Source of the DNA: Trochalopteron elliotii
Taxonomy: Eukaryota; Chordata; Aves; Passeriformes; Leiothrichidae
Length of the DNA stretch: 64,000 nt
Direction of reading: 5' to 3'
Assembly (NCBI GenBank): GCA_024734555.1
Contig: JANPWX010000055.1
Coordinates: 251,242 to 315,241, forward strand
A program made the position numbers and the translations under genes. Every line of letters starts with the position of its first letter. Positions within the stretch are counted from its first letter, which is position 1. This document shows positions 47,201 through 59,700 of the stretch, piece after piece. The notes under the pieces are model-generated. The model ran no database searches, was not told the origin of the DNA, and saw only the letters and a list, made by a program, of their open reading frames with translations.

Positions 47201-50200
47201 GTCTTGCAAAATTGCCTGTGTTTCCTGGCTCTGGATGGGATGGAAATACCACAAAACTCTCTTCTCTCATAGTAACGTGATACTTCTGCTTCCGGGCTCA
47301 GCGCAAAGCGGGAGGTGGAAACGTGTTCAAGAGAGGAAAAAGAAAAGCAAATGCAAATTATAATCAAGCTTGTATCTAACATGGCAAAATTAAACTCTTA
47401 ATTAGAATGCTCAAAGTGGCCACTGTGATCATCTACTCAAACATCTCGTGTAGTGCAGGGCATAGAGTTTTATCCATCTGCTCCTCTGTGGCACAGAGCA
47501 GGAAAAGGGAGCTAACCTGGCCTGGAAGTCTCCACGGGAAGAAGACATGGGATGTGTCTGCCAGCTGGTTCTCATCTGACTCCTCCTCAGCCCAAGTGCT
47601 GCATCCTGGCCAAGCAAAACTGGTTCCCTATGGGCCATGCTGGCTCCCATTTACCCAGGAGAGGCAAATCCAGTCTAATGCAATCTTGGGATGCAAAGCT
47701 TGTTCTGCAGCACAGGAATTGCAATAATAGCCCACATGTCTCAGCACGTGGCCTTGAGTGGTGGCTGAGGCATTTGGCCACCGAGCCTGTGGAGGCAGAG
47801 CTGTGCCCACCCTGCTCCAAGTCATCACCTCCAAGGCAAGGAGCACATATGTGAAGTTGTCTCGTGGGTGAATGTGGTCCTTCTGCACTCACACCAAATC
47901 TAGGCAGGTATGGTGCTGCCAGATTACCTCTTTTTTTCCTGCAGATGCCTTTTATTTTGCCTTGTTTAAGTGGTGAGGGCTCCTTTCCTGTTGGCCTTCC
48001 CTCAGCCAGAGGTTCACAGACACAGTTTCTCCAGGCAAGTGACAAGTTATCTTATGGGGTCTCTGTAATTTTCCCCATCTGGCCAAATATTTGGAGGCAG
48101 CAGTTATGTCAGCTAAGGTGGAAGGGAAGGAAACAAAGCTGTGTCACTGGTGGGATAGTGTGATGTGGCTGTGATATTGCTGTGGCAGATAATGCCCATT
48201 GTGTGAGCAGCCAGGAGAAGATGGCTGGGAATTTAGGGCACTGCACAGCTCCTCTCCCCTGTTCCAACCTCCAGCACAGCACCTTCCTCAGGGTGAAACG
48301 GGGACATTGATCCAACCTGCCTTTGTCACTGCTTCCCCCTCAAAATAGAGAAGTGAAGGTCTGTGTCCTCAGCACTGCCTGTGTCCTAAGTGTCCCCTCC
48401 TGCCTTTGCCAGAAAATGTCCTATTAACAGCATCTTCTGAGAACTGGTGGACACCACACATGTCCTTTCAGCCAGGCCAGCAAATAACCTTCAGCGAAAT
48501 CTGCCCAGGGCTGTTTTGGATCTGATGATCTGCATTTAGAAATAGTCTCAGTATTTTTAAATGTTGCCTGAAGCCATCTGCTCCCCTCTTCATTTTATGT
48601 TTTAATTGTCATTTATAACATATTATATGAGCTATTCAAAATCCAGACAGGCACTGGAGGGAAGTGAGTGAGTCCCGAGCTGCAACACACAGAAATCTCT
48701 GAAAGTCTTCCCTCGGTTTCAAAGGGCTTGGGGCTGGCACCCCCATCAAGGGAGCCCGAGTGGCTGCAGCTCTGTGGGATCCTGGCTCTGGGACACACCC
48801 CATGCATTCCACAGTTGCTGCCAGGGCCAGGGACTTGCTCTTGGCTGGGGCCAGGCAAGCCCCTGACGTCTGCAGGGCTCCTGGTGGCCGCTCTCACAGC
48901 CGGGGCACAAGGAGGTCAACTGATTTTCTCAGGTCACCAGTGCGTGAGCAAATCATTCAGCCCAGATTTTCCTGGCTCCTAAACCTTTGCTCAGACCACA
49001 AGGCTGCTTAGTGACTTAGCAGGGCTCTGAGGAAGTCAGCTATAAATTGCAAACACGCTATGGCCAAATGACTGGCTGCGGTGTTTTCCACGTGCCATTT
49101 CTGAGTCTAGAGGGGCAGGCTGGTAGCTGGGAATTACTGCCAGGGTGAGGAATGCAAGTTGTTTGAAGAAGCAATGGCTTCAGACAAAAAAAATTGTTGG
49201 CCTTGCCTGCTACTTCATGGCAAAATTTTTCCACCTCTGTGTTTTCTGCCTGACTCTGTGCAGCGTCCAGTGCTGTGACCCTGCTGGGAGTTGCTACTTG
49301 GAACTGGGGCTGGTTTGTAGGGCCTGAGCTCAAACCACCCCAGGTGACAAAGCCACGGCCTGAGTCCTGCAGCCTCAGCAGGGCAGCATGGCCAAAGGGT
49401 ACCCTGATGCCCCTCAGGGCTGAGTGACACCTCCCAGGAGCACAGATATCCCAGGTCAGGCTGGAACTGCACACCAGTGTGCCAGTGGTGAGAGGATGGG
49501 CATGGATTAACACAGCCCTGTGGGATGGCTTGAAGTCCAGCTAAGATCCTCAGCTTTTGGGAATGACGGCTAAATGAGCTACCTTGTGCTGGGAAACGTG
49601 CTGCTGCTCTTTGGTGACATCTCAGCTTACTCTGGTGGCACCATGGTGCTGATGACCATCTGAAACCCAGAAATATTTCCCTTTAGGAGATGCCTCTTGA
49701 TTTCCTCTTGCTGGTGGTGCTAGACTCAGCAGCAGCCAAGGACCAGTAAGTGCAGATGGGCAAGAGGGCTGCAAATGCCCCAGGTCAGGCTGCTCTGCCT
49801 TCTGAGCATCCTCACAGTATGGGGAGTTATTGCCACATTAGTCTATTTTAATAATAATCTATTACACTTCAAACATATGAAATAAAGCAGGGCACTGAAC
49901 ATCAATCTGCCTGAATAAGGACTTTATGTTTGGGGGTTTTTTTAAGAAATCCCTGGACATCAATGGGCAAAGTGAGGGAGTCAGATGCTACAAAGAGAAG
50001 ACAAGAGAGGGGGCCCAGCTCCAGACCCCCTCTCAGCCCTGCAAGGGGCAGTCCAGGACAGCTGGCACTAATTGGCACTTTCCTTGGCGGCAGATGAAGT
50101 GTGGAGGAGACAATGGGGCCTGGGCTGGCTCCTCGTGCCTGGAGGTGATCCCCAGCACTGAGACCAAAGCTCACTGAGGGCACAGCGAGGAGAAGCTGCA

Positions 50201-51520
50201 GTGCCTACTCTGCTCAGGGAAGAAAAAACTAAATTTGGAGTGTCAATCCATGTGCACAGGAGGTGTGCCCACCACCAGGACACATCATGGAAAGCCCACA
50301 GGCACACGTGAAGAGACAGCAGGGCTCACTGCTGACCACTGAGCACTGGTGTGGCAAAGCCTGTGGTCACCTTGGCTGGCCATGAGCAGCTGGTCAAGCC
50401 TGTGACTCCCAGTGAAACACTCAGCAATCAGGCTTCCTGCAGGATCCCATGCTGGGAACTCACAGCAGGAGGGGAAAGGCTTATGAAAAGCTCTGTGCTC
50501 TGGTGGTGTTGCTTCATCCAGAGCTGGGAAGAAATGTAAAGCCATGATACCTGGAACATGAACAGGCGGCTAGAAAGGACAGGCAAGAGCAGGAAGCTTC
50601 TTCATAACAGGACATCACTTGGCAAGGAGGGATAAAGGAAAAATAACTTTTTTTTAAGAAATGAAATTATCATGTAACTTCTGGATTGAGTTATAATGGG
50701 GATTTTTGTGTGTATGAGCAGTAATTCCATCAGCACCATGCGTTTTTTTGGTGAAAAGTATATTCATTATCTTAGACATCTATTGGCAGCTCAGGGGCAC
50801 TGTTTCCTTTTGAACTTTGTGAACAAATTCAAACGGGGAGGGGGAGAAAAACCATCCCCACTTTCCAAAAAGTTCTCCATGGCCAAAAGGACCCTGAGCT
50901 TGAGCTGCACTGAGGCTCTGAGCCAGTTGCAGCAGCATCCCAGCAGTGTGACATCTGAACTCCTGTGTTTAGGATTACTACTCAGGTTCTCCAAAACGAA
51001 AGATACTTTTTAAATTATTTCATGAAATTCAAGCCAAGTAAACGCGATGATGATCTCCTTGTTTGTCCCCTGGAGTGGGAACACACAGTTTAGGCTTCAG
51101 TGCCTTCCCTCGTCCCTCAGCACAAACAGGAGAAGCAGCTGAAGGACTTGGAAGCTGCAAGGGTGAAGCGGAGCTCTCAGGCAGTAACCAGAGCTGAGCT
51201 GAGGGAAAACAGCTGCGAGCTGGACACCAGCAGCATCCAGTGCTGTCCTCAGGGAGTGGTGGGAGGGGTGGTCTTTCACCTCAGGAGGTCCTGGGCCCTG
51301 CCGGAGCCGGGATTTGCCCCCCTCCAGCACCGCCCGGTGTGGCTGTGCAGTTCTGCTGCGGCTGGAGAGAACAGCCTCGAGGGGAAGAGGAGGTGGGGAA
51401 GGAAGGAGAGGAGCTCGGCAGCCCAGCAGGATAACGAGCTCACAGAATGCAAATGCACGCTTGAGCTGGAGCTGCCACAGCCGCGGCCGCCTGGCAGCGC
51501 CCAGACACAGACATGTGGAG

Positions 51521-52200
51521 TCATAGAATCATCGAATAATTCGGGGTGGGAGGCAGCTTTAAAGGTCATCCAGCCCAACCTCCCTGCAATGAGCAGAGAC
51601 ATCTTCAACCAGATCAGGTTGCTCAGGGCCCCGTCCAACCTGACCTTGAATGTTTCTGAGGGTGGGGCATCCACCGCCTCTTCGGGTACCTTATTCCTAC
51701 GTAAAACACCCTCATTGTGAAATACTTCTTTATATCTCATCTAAATTGACCCTCTTTTAGTTTAAAACCATTACCCCTTGTCCTATTGCTACAGGTCCTG
51801 CTAAAAGTCTGCCCCTATCTTTCTTATTAAGCCCGCTTTAAATGCTGAAAAAGCAGGAATGAGGTTTCCCCAAAGCCTTCTCCTCTCCAGGCTGAACAAT
51901 CCCAATTCCCTCAGCCTTTCCTCCCAGCAGAGCTGCTCCATCCCTCTGATGCCCCTGGTGTCCCTGCTCTGGCCTGGCTCCAGCAGCTCCCTGTCCTTCC
52001 TGTGCTGGGCCCAGGGCTGGATGCAGAACTCCCTGCAGGGGGGTCTCAGCAGAGGGGGCAGAGGGGCAGAATCCCCCCTCCCCTGCTGCCCTGGGGCTCT
52101 GGGTGCAGCCCAGCACAGGGGGGGTTTGGGGGCCAGTGCACACTGCTGGCCCATCCAGACCCAGAAGCTGATGTCCAGCTGGCACTCACACATCTTTGCA
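51521..52200 (-). mobile_element. CR1 LINE, longest copy in the window (antisense)
   Basis: A CR1 element in reverse orientation, about 680 bases long. It opens with the inverted tail 'tcatagaatcatcgaataat', then 'aaaggtcatccagcccaacc', 'ttaaaaccattaccccttgt', 'cctattgctacaggtcctgc', 'ttctcctctccaggctgaac', 'cctttcctcccagcagagct' and 'ctgtgctgggcccagggctg'. It covers the CR1 3' UTR and the distal end of ORF2. The frames visible on the - strand (51801-52193 and others) come from this non-coding tail and are not genes. Confidence 0.9.
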
Positions 52201-54789
52201 CCTCCCTTTGCAGGCTGGAGAAAGGATTTTTGGCAATTTCATGACTGATGTGTGTCTGCAGGGTACAGCCCAGACCAGCCCAGCAGCAGGATCTGGCCTG
52301 GGCTACACTCAGCTTTGCATTGAACTCTTGTTTCCACCCCTCTGTACCGATTTTGGCATCTCTGGGGATTTTCCTGTAATAATCCTGTCTGTGCCATTGA
52401 TTTAGACAATAGTAATTGAGCTTCAAACTTAATTACAGTATGGGAACAAGGTGTCACTTGATTGAAGACACTTCTTGATTATTTATTGAAATAAATAATC
52501 TTACCTGACTTTGCAACTTGACGTGAAGGGACTAGACATTGGGATATCTTTTATGGCTGTGTTTATATCCTTTCTGTCAGGTGCAGCACTTCAATATAAT
52601 ACCAAGCCCTGGCTTCCAAAATGCTCCCAGAGATTCTCCTTTCTCTCAACTTCCATTAGTGGTAAGTTTAGAGAAAGAAGAGATCAGAGAGGGATTCTCT
52701 GTGATCCCTCATTTCAAGTCCTTCCTAAATCCCACCCAGCTGATCCTGCTGCCAGGCTGCCCTCTTCCACTGAGACCAGGGGACCCTGACCACGCAGGAT
52801 TTGCTGTGGCTGCAGAGTCATGCCCTGGGCAAGAAATGTCTCAAATTAAAGGACTGATAGCATGAGACAAGGGGTTTGAGCCATTGCTTTTACATGGATG
52901 TTTGGGCCTTCCAAACAGGCATTGTGTCCACAAGCTCATCCTGGGAAACTGAAGATGCTCTGAGGCTCAGCCTGTAGTTAAAGGAACTCATTTGCTTCTC
53001 CAAAAAAGTATTGAGCAGCATCACTTATTCCAGAGCTCTTTGCCTGGAATTCCTCTGTGGGACCATATCACCTCTAAGAAGCAATTCATTCCCTCCAGCC
53101 TTTACAGTTACCCTCTGTAATGATCAATGTCTTGGGCATTTGATTTGAGAATAATTGTTTTTAGAGAGCAGCTCTTCCCTGATGTGACTTCACAATCTGA
53201 AATCTATCCTTTGCCAGCTGTTCCAAGCCCCAAAAAATGCATCTGGACCCACAGAAAGTTGAGCTCCAGGTTCAAAACACAAACCTGGTTCTCACCTGCC
53301 AGTAGGCTGAGACCACCTCAGACTTCAGAAAAACTTGAATTTCTGCCAAAATTCATAATCAATGCCCATTTATATTTTGCTGGAGATGCTTTCTACCAGA
53401 AATCCTGGGTTTATGAATAGAGACATAAATTTTATTTTATAATCCCAACCTGGTGATTTTTTTTTGTACCCACTTAGTTATGGGTGAATCACACACCTTT
53501 GCTGATGCACTCACACCACTTTCCTCACAGATATATCAGCTGTAGGTGTGTCAAAGAGAGAAAACCTTCTCTTGCTGCTACCTGAGCCTGAAGCACAGTA
53601 CATTTCAGTTCTCCTGCTTATGTTCCAGTGAATTCTACTCTCAAAATGGAAATGTGGGAGTCCTGGTTCCTGCCTGCCATGTTACAATGTGCAGAAAAGT
53701 TACAAGAGTGGGATGGACAACCTGGGAGTGTCTCAGTGACCCTCATCCTGCTCCTGTCCACCAAGGCAAGGGCTGTGTGAGCAAAGCTGTGTCCATCCAT
53801 GGTTATACCATCTCCTCTTCCTACAAACTCAAACATGACCTCAGATCCCAGCTTTCCTCCTGCTGTCCTCTTTGTTATTGCCTTTTGGGTCTGGGTGAGT
53901 GTTCAAAGAACATCCTCTCTTGTTCTTCCAAGGGGCCAAACATTTTAAAGTTTTATGCAGGCAAAGTTTTCCTGTCACATTCATGAACTGAGGCAAACAG
54001 ACAAGCCTTATGAAGAAGGACCAGGATGGTTTCTGTCCCATTAAGGGAATTTATGAGAAACTCAGTACGGTTTTAGGGAAAAAAAAAGATATTTGCTGAG
54101 ATGATGGACGTCTGTTGAATATTAATCTTTTCTGGGTATATCGCATGCTTTCTTAAAGAAAGCCTAAATTATTCAGGAGTATTTGCATGCTGAGATATGG
54201 CAAATTTACAGGCAGTACAAATCAGACTTTTGCATCTTAATATGAAGGGAAAGCAAGTCCCAAATTTGGCTTCTAAATACTTTATTGGCCATCTCCTGCT
54301 AAGTAAAATAATTACCTGCTCATTAAGACGCAGCATATATCATTCTGGAACAATGGCCACTTTAACCCTTATACACAGCATCGGCAGAAAAACTGTGAGA
54401 TGCCACAAATCCATGTTTTAGGTTATTCTTTTCATCCATTTGCTCTTTTACAGGATGGCAGTGGCAGGAATGTCACCGGTGACAAACAGCAGGCACGCAG
54501 CAGCCTCTGTCTCAGGGAGGTGACAATCCCTTGGGGTTGGGGAGGTTAGTGGTGACCAGGGATGCCCTGGGGGGTGTCCCCCACTTTGTCTCCCTCTGTC
54601 CAGGACAGTGATGTCATCCCCTAGGCTGTGCTGGCCCCTGTCCCCAGTGCCACCGTGGTGCTCACGGGGAAGCGCCAGCCTTATTTATGTAACAGCTGCT
54701 GTTTTTAGGTGCTGTCACTCACACGTTCACTGGAAAACATGGTACTTGAAGAGCTGCTACACTAGTACAGCATATGCCGGAGGCACAAC

Positions 54790-54816
54790 TATATATATAT
54801 TAAAAAAAAAAAAAAA
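54790..54816. repeat. (AT)n followed by poly(A)
   Basis: A short TA dinucleotide run leads into about 14 adenines, followed by 'tccttgtaaaaaaag'. It is a simple repeat. Confidence 0.85.
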
Positions 54817-55762
54817 TCCTTGTAAAAAAAGAATTAGAGCAGGATTATCACAGTGTGTCAGCCTCCCATCCGCAGCTCAGCCAGTGCAGCGCCTCACCCA
54901 GGGTCACATTTTGGAAATGCTGTGCTGCCTGGGTTTAAAGCCTTTGTGGATGGAATTGATTTTATTTTATTCCTTTGGTCAGGATCACAGGCGATGCTCT
55001 TAGGTGATCCAAATTCCTGTTTTTGTTGGCAGCTCTAGGCTGGTGCCGGTGGTCTCGTGTGGAGGAAGGAGCTGGGACTCAGCAGTCAGGCAAAATCAGC
55101 CCCTGTCAGGCTGGGGCTGAGGGCAATCTGCCCTCCTCTGCTGCCCTCCACCTGCCTCAGGGTCACAGGTTTCTCCCCACATCAGTGCAGGGAAGAAATA
55201 CTCTCAGGTGTACATGCACAGGTTTGAAATGCATGTGATGCATTCTGACTGAAATCCAGCAGTGCCGATTCTGAATGGAGATATCCACAATTATTTCCAT
55301 CAAAAGTTCTGCTCATGCAGTTGTAAACTGTGATGCAAAAACAGAGCTGCTGCTGGAAAATGTCCCCTCAGACCAGGACAGTGCATGACCTCCATGGATC
55401 TGAAGTCTTTCATTGACAGTGGCTTATCATCAGAGCTTATCCTTCAGATTCCCATTGCTCGTTGCTAAAAGCAGATCTCTGCTATAATTTAAGGTTATTT
55501 TAAAGGAGATACACCAATTTTCCTCTGTCTCCCGGTTTGTAGAGGTGAATGTGTGTAGGCACCCTGTGCTTCCTGGATGCCTGGAAACCTCCCTGCTGGC
55601 TCCAGGGGACTCTGGATTTGGCTCTCCCAGTAAACTGTCCTCCATGTCCTAACCAGCATCTCATGTTCCCCACCATTTCTTTTCCATCACGCCCACATTT
55701 AATACACACCCATGAGCAGCTGAGTGTGAAAGAAGGGAGAAGCCTGAAAGAAATTAAGGAAA

Positions 55763-56080
55763 TCAATTGAATAGAGTAGAATAGAACAGAACACAATATT
55801 TTACTTGGAAGGGACCTACCATGGTCATCCAGCCCAACAGCCTGAGCACTTCAGGGCTGACCAAAGGTTGAGGAATGTTGTAAAGGGCATTGTCCAAATG
55901 CCTCTCAAACACACCCGGGGCACTGACCACCCCTTTAGGAAGTCTACTCCAATGTTTCCCCACCCTCTTGGTAAAGAAATACTTCCTAATGTCCAGTCTA
56001 AACCTCTTCTGCACAGCTTTGAACCATTCCCATGCATCCTGTCCTTGGATAACAGGGAGAAGAAATAATCAAGCCCTCTT
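55763..56080 (-). mobile_element. CR1 LINE 3'-end fragment (antisense, pentamer tail)
   Basis: A reverse-oriented CR1 whose 3' tail is an AGAAT-type pentamer array ('agagtagaatagaacagaac') rather than the octamer seen in other copies. It continues with 'ttggaagggacctaccatgg', 'tcatccagcccaacagcctg', 'gggcattgtccaaatgcctc', 'ggtaaagaaatacttcctaa' and 'tttgaaccattcccatgcat'. It is distinct in subfamily from the copy at 51521-52200. It is non-coding. Confidence 0.9.
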
Positions 56081-56445
56081 GCATGGGAGGAGATGACAGA
56101 TGGATGCTTGGTGGTCTCTGTGTACCTGTGTGATGGCCATATCTTCTCCCAGCTTTGCCAGCTGCAGGTCTCTGTGTTCACAGATGTGGGAGGAGGATGC
56201 AAAGGGTGTGATGGATGGTACAAAATATCAAGGATCTGCCATGTGTCCTGCTTCCTGCCTGGACCAGAGCAGCCAGGAGGGAATCCACCTAATGAGACAC
56301 TTCAGCTATTGCATGGAGCAACCAAGAAGCCTCAGCCCCACACCTCTTCTGCATGCTTCAGTCCCTCCTCAGTGTGTCTGGCCGGGCTGGTGTCAGTCAG
56401 AATGTCTCCCCTGAAACCTGCAGTGACCTGCAGCCCCTGTGAATT

Positions 56446-56560
56446 TGACGCGGCGCGCCGGCTCGCAGCTCACCCAGCTGTGTTTGATTTACATCTGGAG
56501 CCACTTGGAAGCTCACGTCAGAGGAAGGAAGGGGCAGAAGCGGCGCGGGAGGGACGCCGT
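56446..56560. promoter_or_regulatory. CpG-rich patch in intergenic DNA
   Basis: A compact cluster of CpGs begins with 'gacgcggcgcgccggctcgc', including the 8-base palindrome ggcgcgcc at 56452-56459. A CRE-like half site 'cacgtcag' follows, then 'gaagcggcgcgggaggga' and 'cgccgtg'. It is short for a classical CpG island. It could be an enhancer, an orphan CpG island or the start of an unannotated transcript. Nothing else supports a gene here. Confidence 0.25.
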
Positions 56561-56703
56561 GAAAAATGCCCTCTGCTGGAAGGAGCCAAGCCCCACGGAA
56601 GGCAATCGCCTGGGAGAGGAGTCAGGCACTGATTTTCTCTTCCCCTTGCCCTGACGATGCCAGGCCTCCTGCAAGTACTGATTATGATGATTACAGTGTT
56701 TCT

Positions 56704-56723
56704 GGTGTGTGTGTGTGTGTTTG
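56704..56723. repeat. (GT)n microsatellite
   Basis: About eight to ten GT dinucleotides, followed by an interrupted 'gtttgtgcacacgtgtgc'. Confidence 0.85.
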
Positions 56724-59700
56724 TGCACACGTGTGCAGCGGTTTCTTGCTAAACCCCACTCGGTTGGACGCTGCCAGATGGTACAAAAGCTTACCGGAAT
56801 TTCATTTTCAAATAAACCACAGACTTGGATGAGCTAATGTTGTTCCACATAGAAAGCCACGAAATTCAACAAAGTGATGTTGTTTCAAGACGAGGACATG
56901 TCAAGTGAGGGAACCATCCGGTCGGCTCTGAAAGAGCTACACACTTCCCCCCATGATTTTGGAGTCTGTTTATGTACAGATGCCAGGCATGGGCACTGCA
57001 GCTCAGCTTAAACCTCTCCCCACAGCTGATGCCTGTGGAGCAGAGCCTTGGCAGGAGTGGTGCAGCAACCACATCTGCTCATAAGCCTTCCTGTTTTGTT
57101 TTAACCACTGCTGGAAGGCTGGCGGCCCCGAGGAATCTCTTTTTCCACAAGGACAGGTACACCAGGACTGCTGGGGGATTGGCTCCACACAGATACTCTC
57201 ACTGTCACCAGGTGACCTCCCATGATACTCAGCTCCTCCAAGCCCAGAGGCTTGGGGGTGTCCTGGGAACCAACCTGGGACCAGTTGTTCAATGGATATG
57301 TAGCTCTGTGCTTGCACAGCTTTGCCAGGAATGCTGGCTCTGGGTGCGCTGAGGATGAGTGACTTGGACACCGAGGGATAAAGCAGCAAAAGAACTTCAG
57401 CACTGCAGCAATTCCTACATCCAAAAGCTCATCTCCAGAGGTCCTCTCTCCCTCCTGTACCTCCAGGGTGAGAGTCACGAATCTGGCAGCAACAGAGGCT
57501 GATCAGGGCAAGGATTCAAGTCAGCCAGAGGAAGAGAGCCCTGCTCAAAGACCCACCTCTGCCTGCAGTACTGCCCTGAGCTGTCTGGCAGAACCCAGGT
57601 ACGTAGTTTCTGTGCATTTAGTCCCAGACAGCCTAATGCTGGCATGAATAGTGCTGTGATTTAATAACAAATTGGCAAAAGCCTTCCCTCCCCAGCGAGA
57701 GCCACCTCCAGCCTGTGGCCAGCGAATTAGGTCTTGGCCTGGCTTGAGGATGTGTGGCTGGGGAAAGTGAGCCTGGTGCTGGGGGCCAGCAGCCACAGCA
57801 CAGCCTCCCACGGGATTCTGGCACAGGGCAAGCCTGCAAAAAGGCTTCAGTGTTGTGACAGTGAGAGTTTGCAGCTCCCAGGCTGGAGGACCCAAAAGCA
57901 CAGCGCTAAGAGGGGCAGGTCCCCAGCTCAGGAGAGGCAAATAGAGTCGCCACCACTGCCCTGAGGAGACTCACTAATGGTGGTGGCATTTTTCCAAGTC
58001 CCAGCACTGCAAGAAGCACCTACAGCCACATTTGCCACAGTTAAGATTTAGTTTCCATTTTAAAATGCATTTACTATTGATGTCCTGCTGTGGAGACTTG
58101 AGCGAGCACCGGCTGAGCTGATGGATGCTGCACCTCTGCCTTGGGCTGAGGGTCCCTCTCTGGCTGCTTCTCCTGCCTGTTTTCAGCTGTTGCCATGCTA
58201 CCTGTTTATTTCAGCCTGTTGTTTCCAGGGATGTGGCCTTCCTGCTCCTGAGGAAGGATCCAAACTTCAGCAGAGAGAGCAAAGACATATAGTAAAGGCA
58301 TTTTTTTCCTTCTTAAACTCTCAGACCTGCAGGATGAATTTTGTTTCAATTGCATCTTTATAAATAACTTTCTATTTCACACTCACCTGTTCATTTTCTG
58401 TCCTAGTTAGAATCAATATCACTGATAATTGTCTGTCAGAGCATTTATACATCACTGGAAGGTGACTAACAAGGGAAAGTCTTTTTCTTTATCTGTATTT
58501 TTTTCAGACCACTTTCAGTGAATTAACCAGCAAGAGATGGCAGATTGTTGTAGACTAGGTCCTAGTTTTTACCCACAAATAAATGAATTCTCAGAAGGAG
58601 AAGCAATCAGAGCCTTCCTGGTAGCTGACAGCCCCAGCAGGAGGGTCATCCCGTGGAGATGTGACCTCTCTTCCTGAACCCTCCTGCCTGATGGACATCT
58701 GTGTTGCATCCCTGGCTGCCCTCGGACTCCTGCTTGTGCCTCCACCACCAGCCCTGCTCTCAGCAACTGGCCTCCCCACGGATGTTCTTCTTCCCTCCTC
58801 ATCCTCCACCTAGCATGAGTATTTTTGTGGTGAGTTTCTTATTTGACCCCTAATCTATGTTTGGAAAGTTTTCTTAATCAGTCAAAGTGACTTTGGCTGG
58901 ACCTGCTGTTAAAAGGATGAATGAATACCTCAGGACAAAATGTGCATTTTACTGGTGAGCTGTTCCTATATCTCCTTTTATTTCTTCCACCTTCCTCTTG
59001 CACTGGTGCAAAACAACCTTGTGAGCTCCTTCTTAGCTAGAAGCAGCCAATTTATTCCTCATTTGTACAGCACCAAGTGCTCTGGAGCCACCATCCACTG
59101 TGGCACATTGTTTTTTATAGCACGTGAGCTGCACACACCTCAGATATTAACACAAACCTCTTTAATATTAACACACACAAACCTTCACCAATAAATCCTT
59201 TTGGTGAAGCTTCTCTGAGCAGCTCCATGGGGTTGCTCAAGGGAGAGAATGAGCCAAGCTTGCTCTGGAGGCTGAAGAGCAGCAGCTGATGTTCAGCACC
59301 ACACAGGTGAGATGAGGGTGAGCCCTCCCCTGCTCACCTGGAGGACAGAGCAGTGCTGGTGGCCCCTGTGGCCTCTCCCCAGGATACTCAGGACAAGCCC
59401 TTTGCCCAGCCCTGTCCTGCTGGTGCCAGCCTGCCAGGACCCTGGGGCAGGAGGTTGGCCTCCATTTGCTCCATTCCTGGTTCTCTGCGTGGCCCTGGTG
59501 GCAGCTGGTGATGACAGATGAGCTGCAGGTCCCTCGTGTCCCCTGTCACCCTTCGTGGGGAGCACAGCCTTGCGCAAGGCCAGCGGTTGCGTGATGCTGG
59601 GCAGCAAATAAATCATAAGAAATTCATCTATGGGGAATTTATTCCTCTATGAGGAATTTCTCCCTCTCCCTTCTTTGCAGAGCTACCGGGACCCTGTCCA

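Noticed and set aside
51801..52248. Overlapping 115-130-codon frames on both strands
   Set aside because: They lie within the antisense CR1 tail, which is non-coding repeat sequence.
56093..56632. 179-codon open frame on the + strand
   Set aside because: It begins just past a CR1 fragment and runs through the CpG patch. Its composition is typical of GC-rich chance frames, with no recognised domain or splice context.
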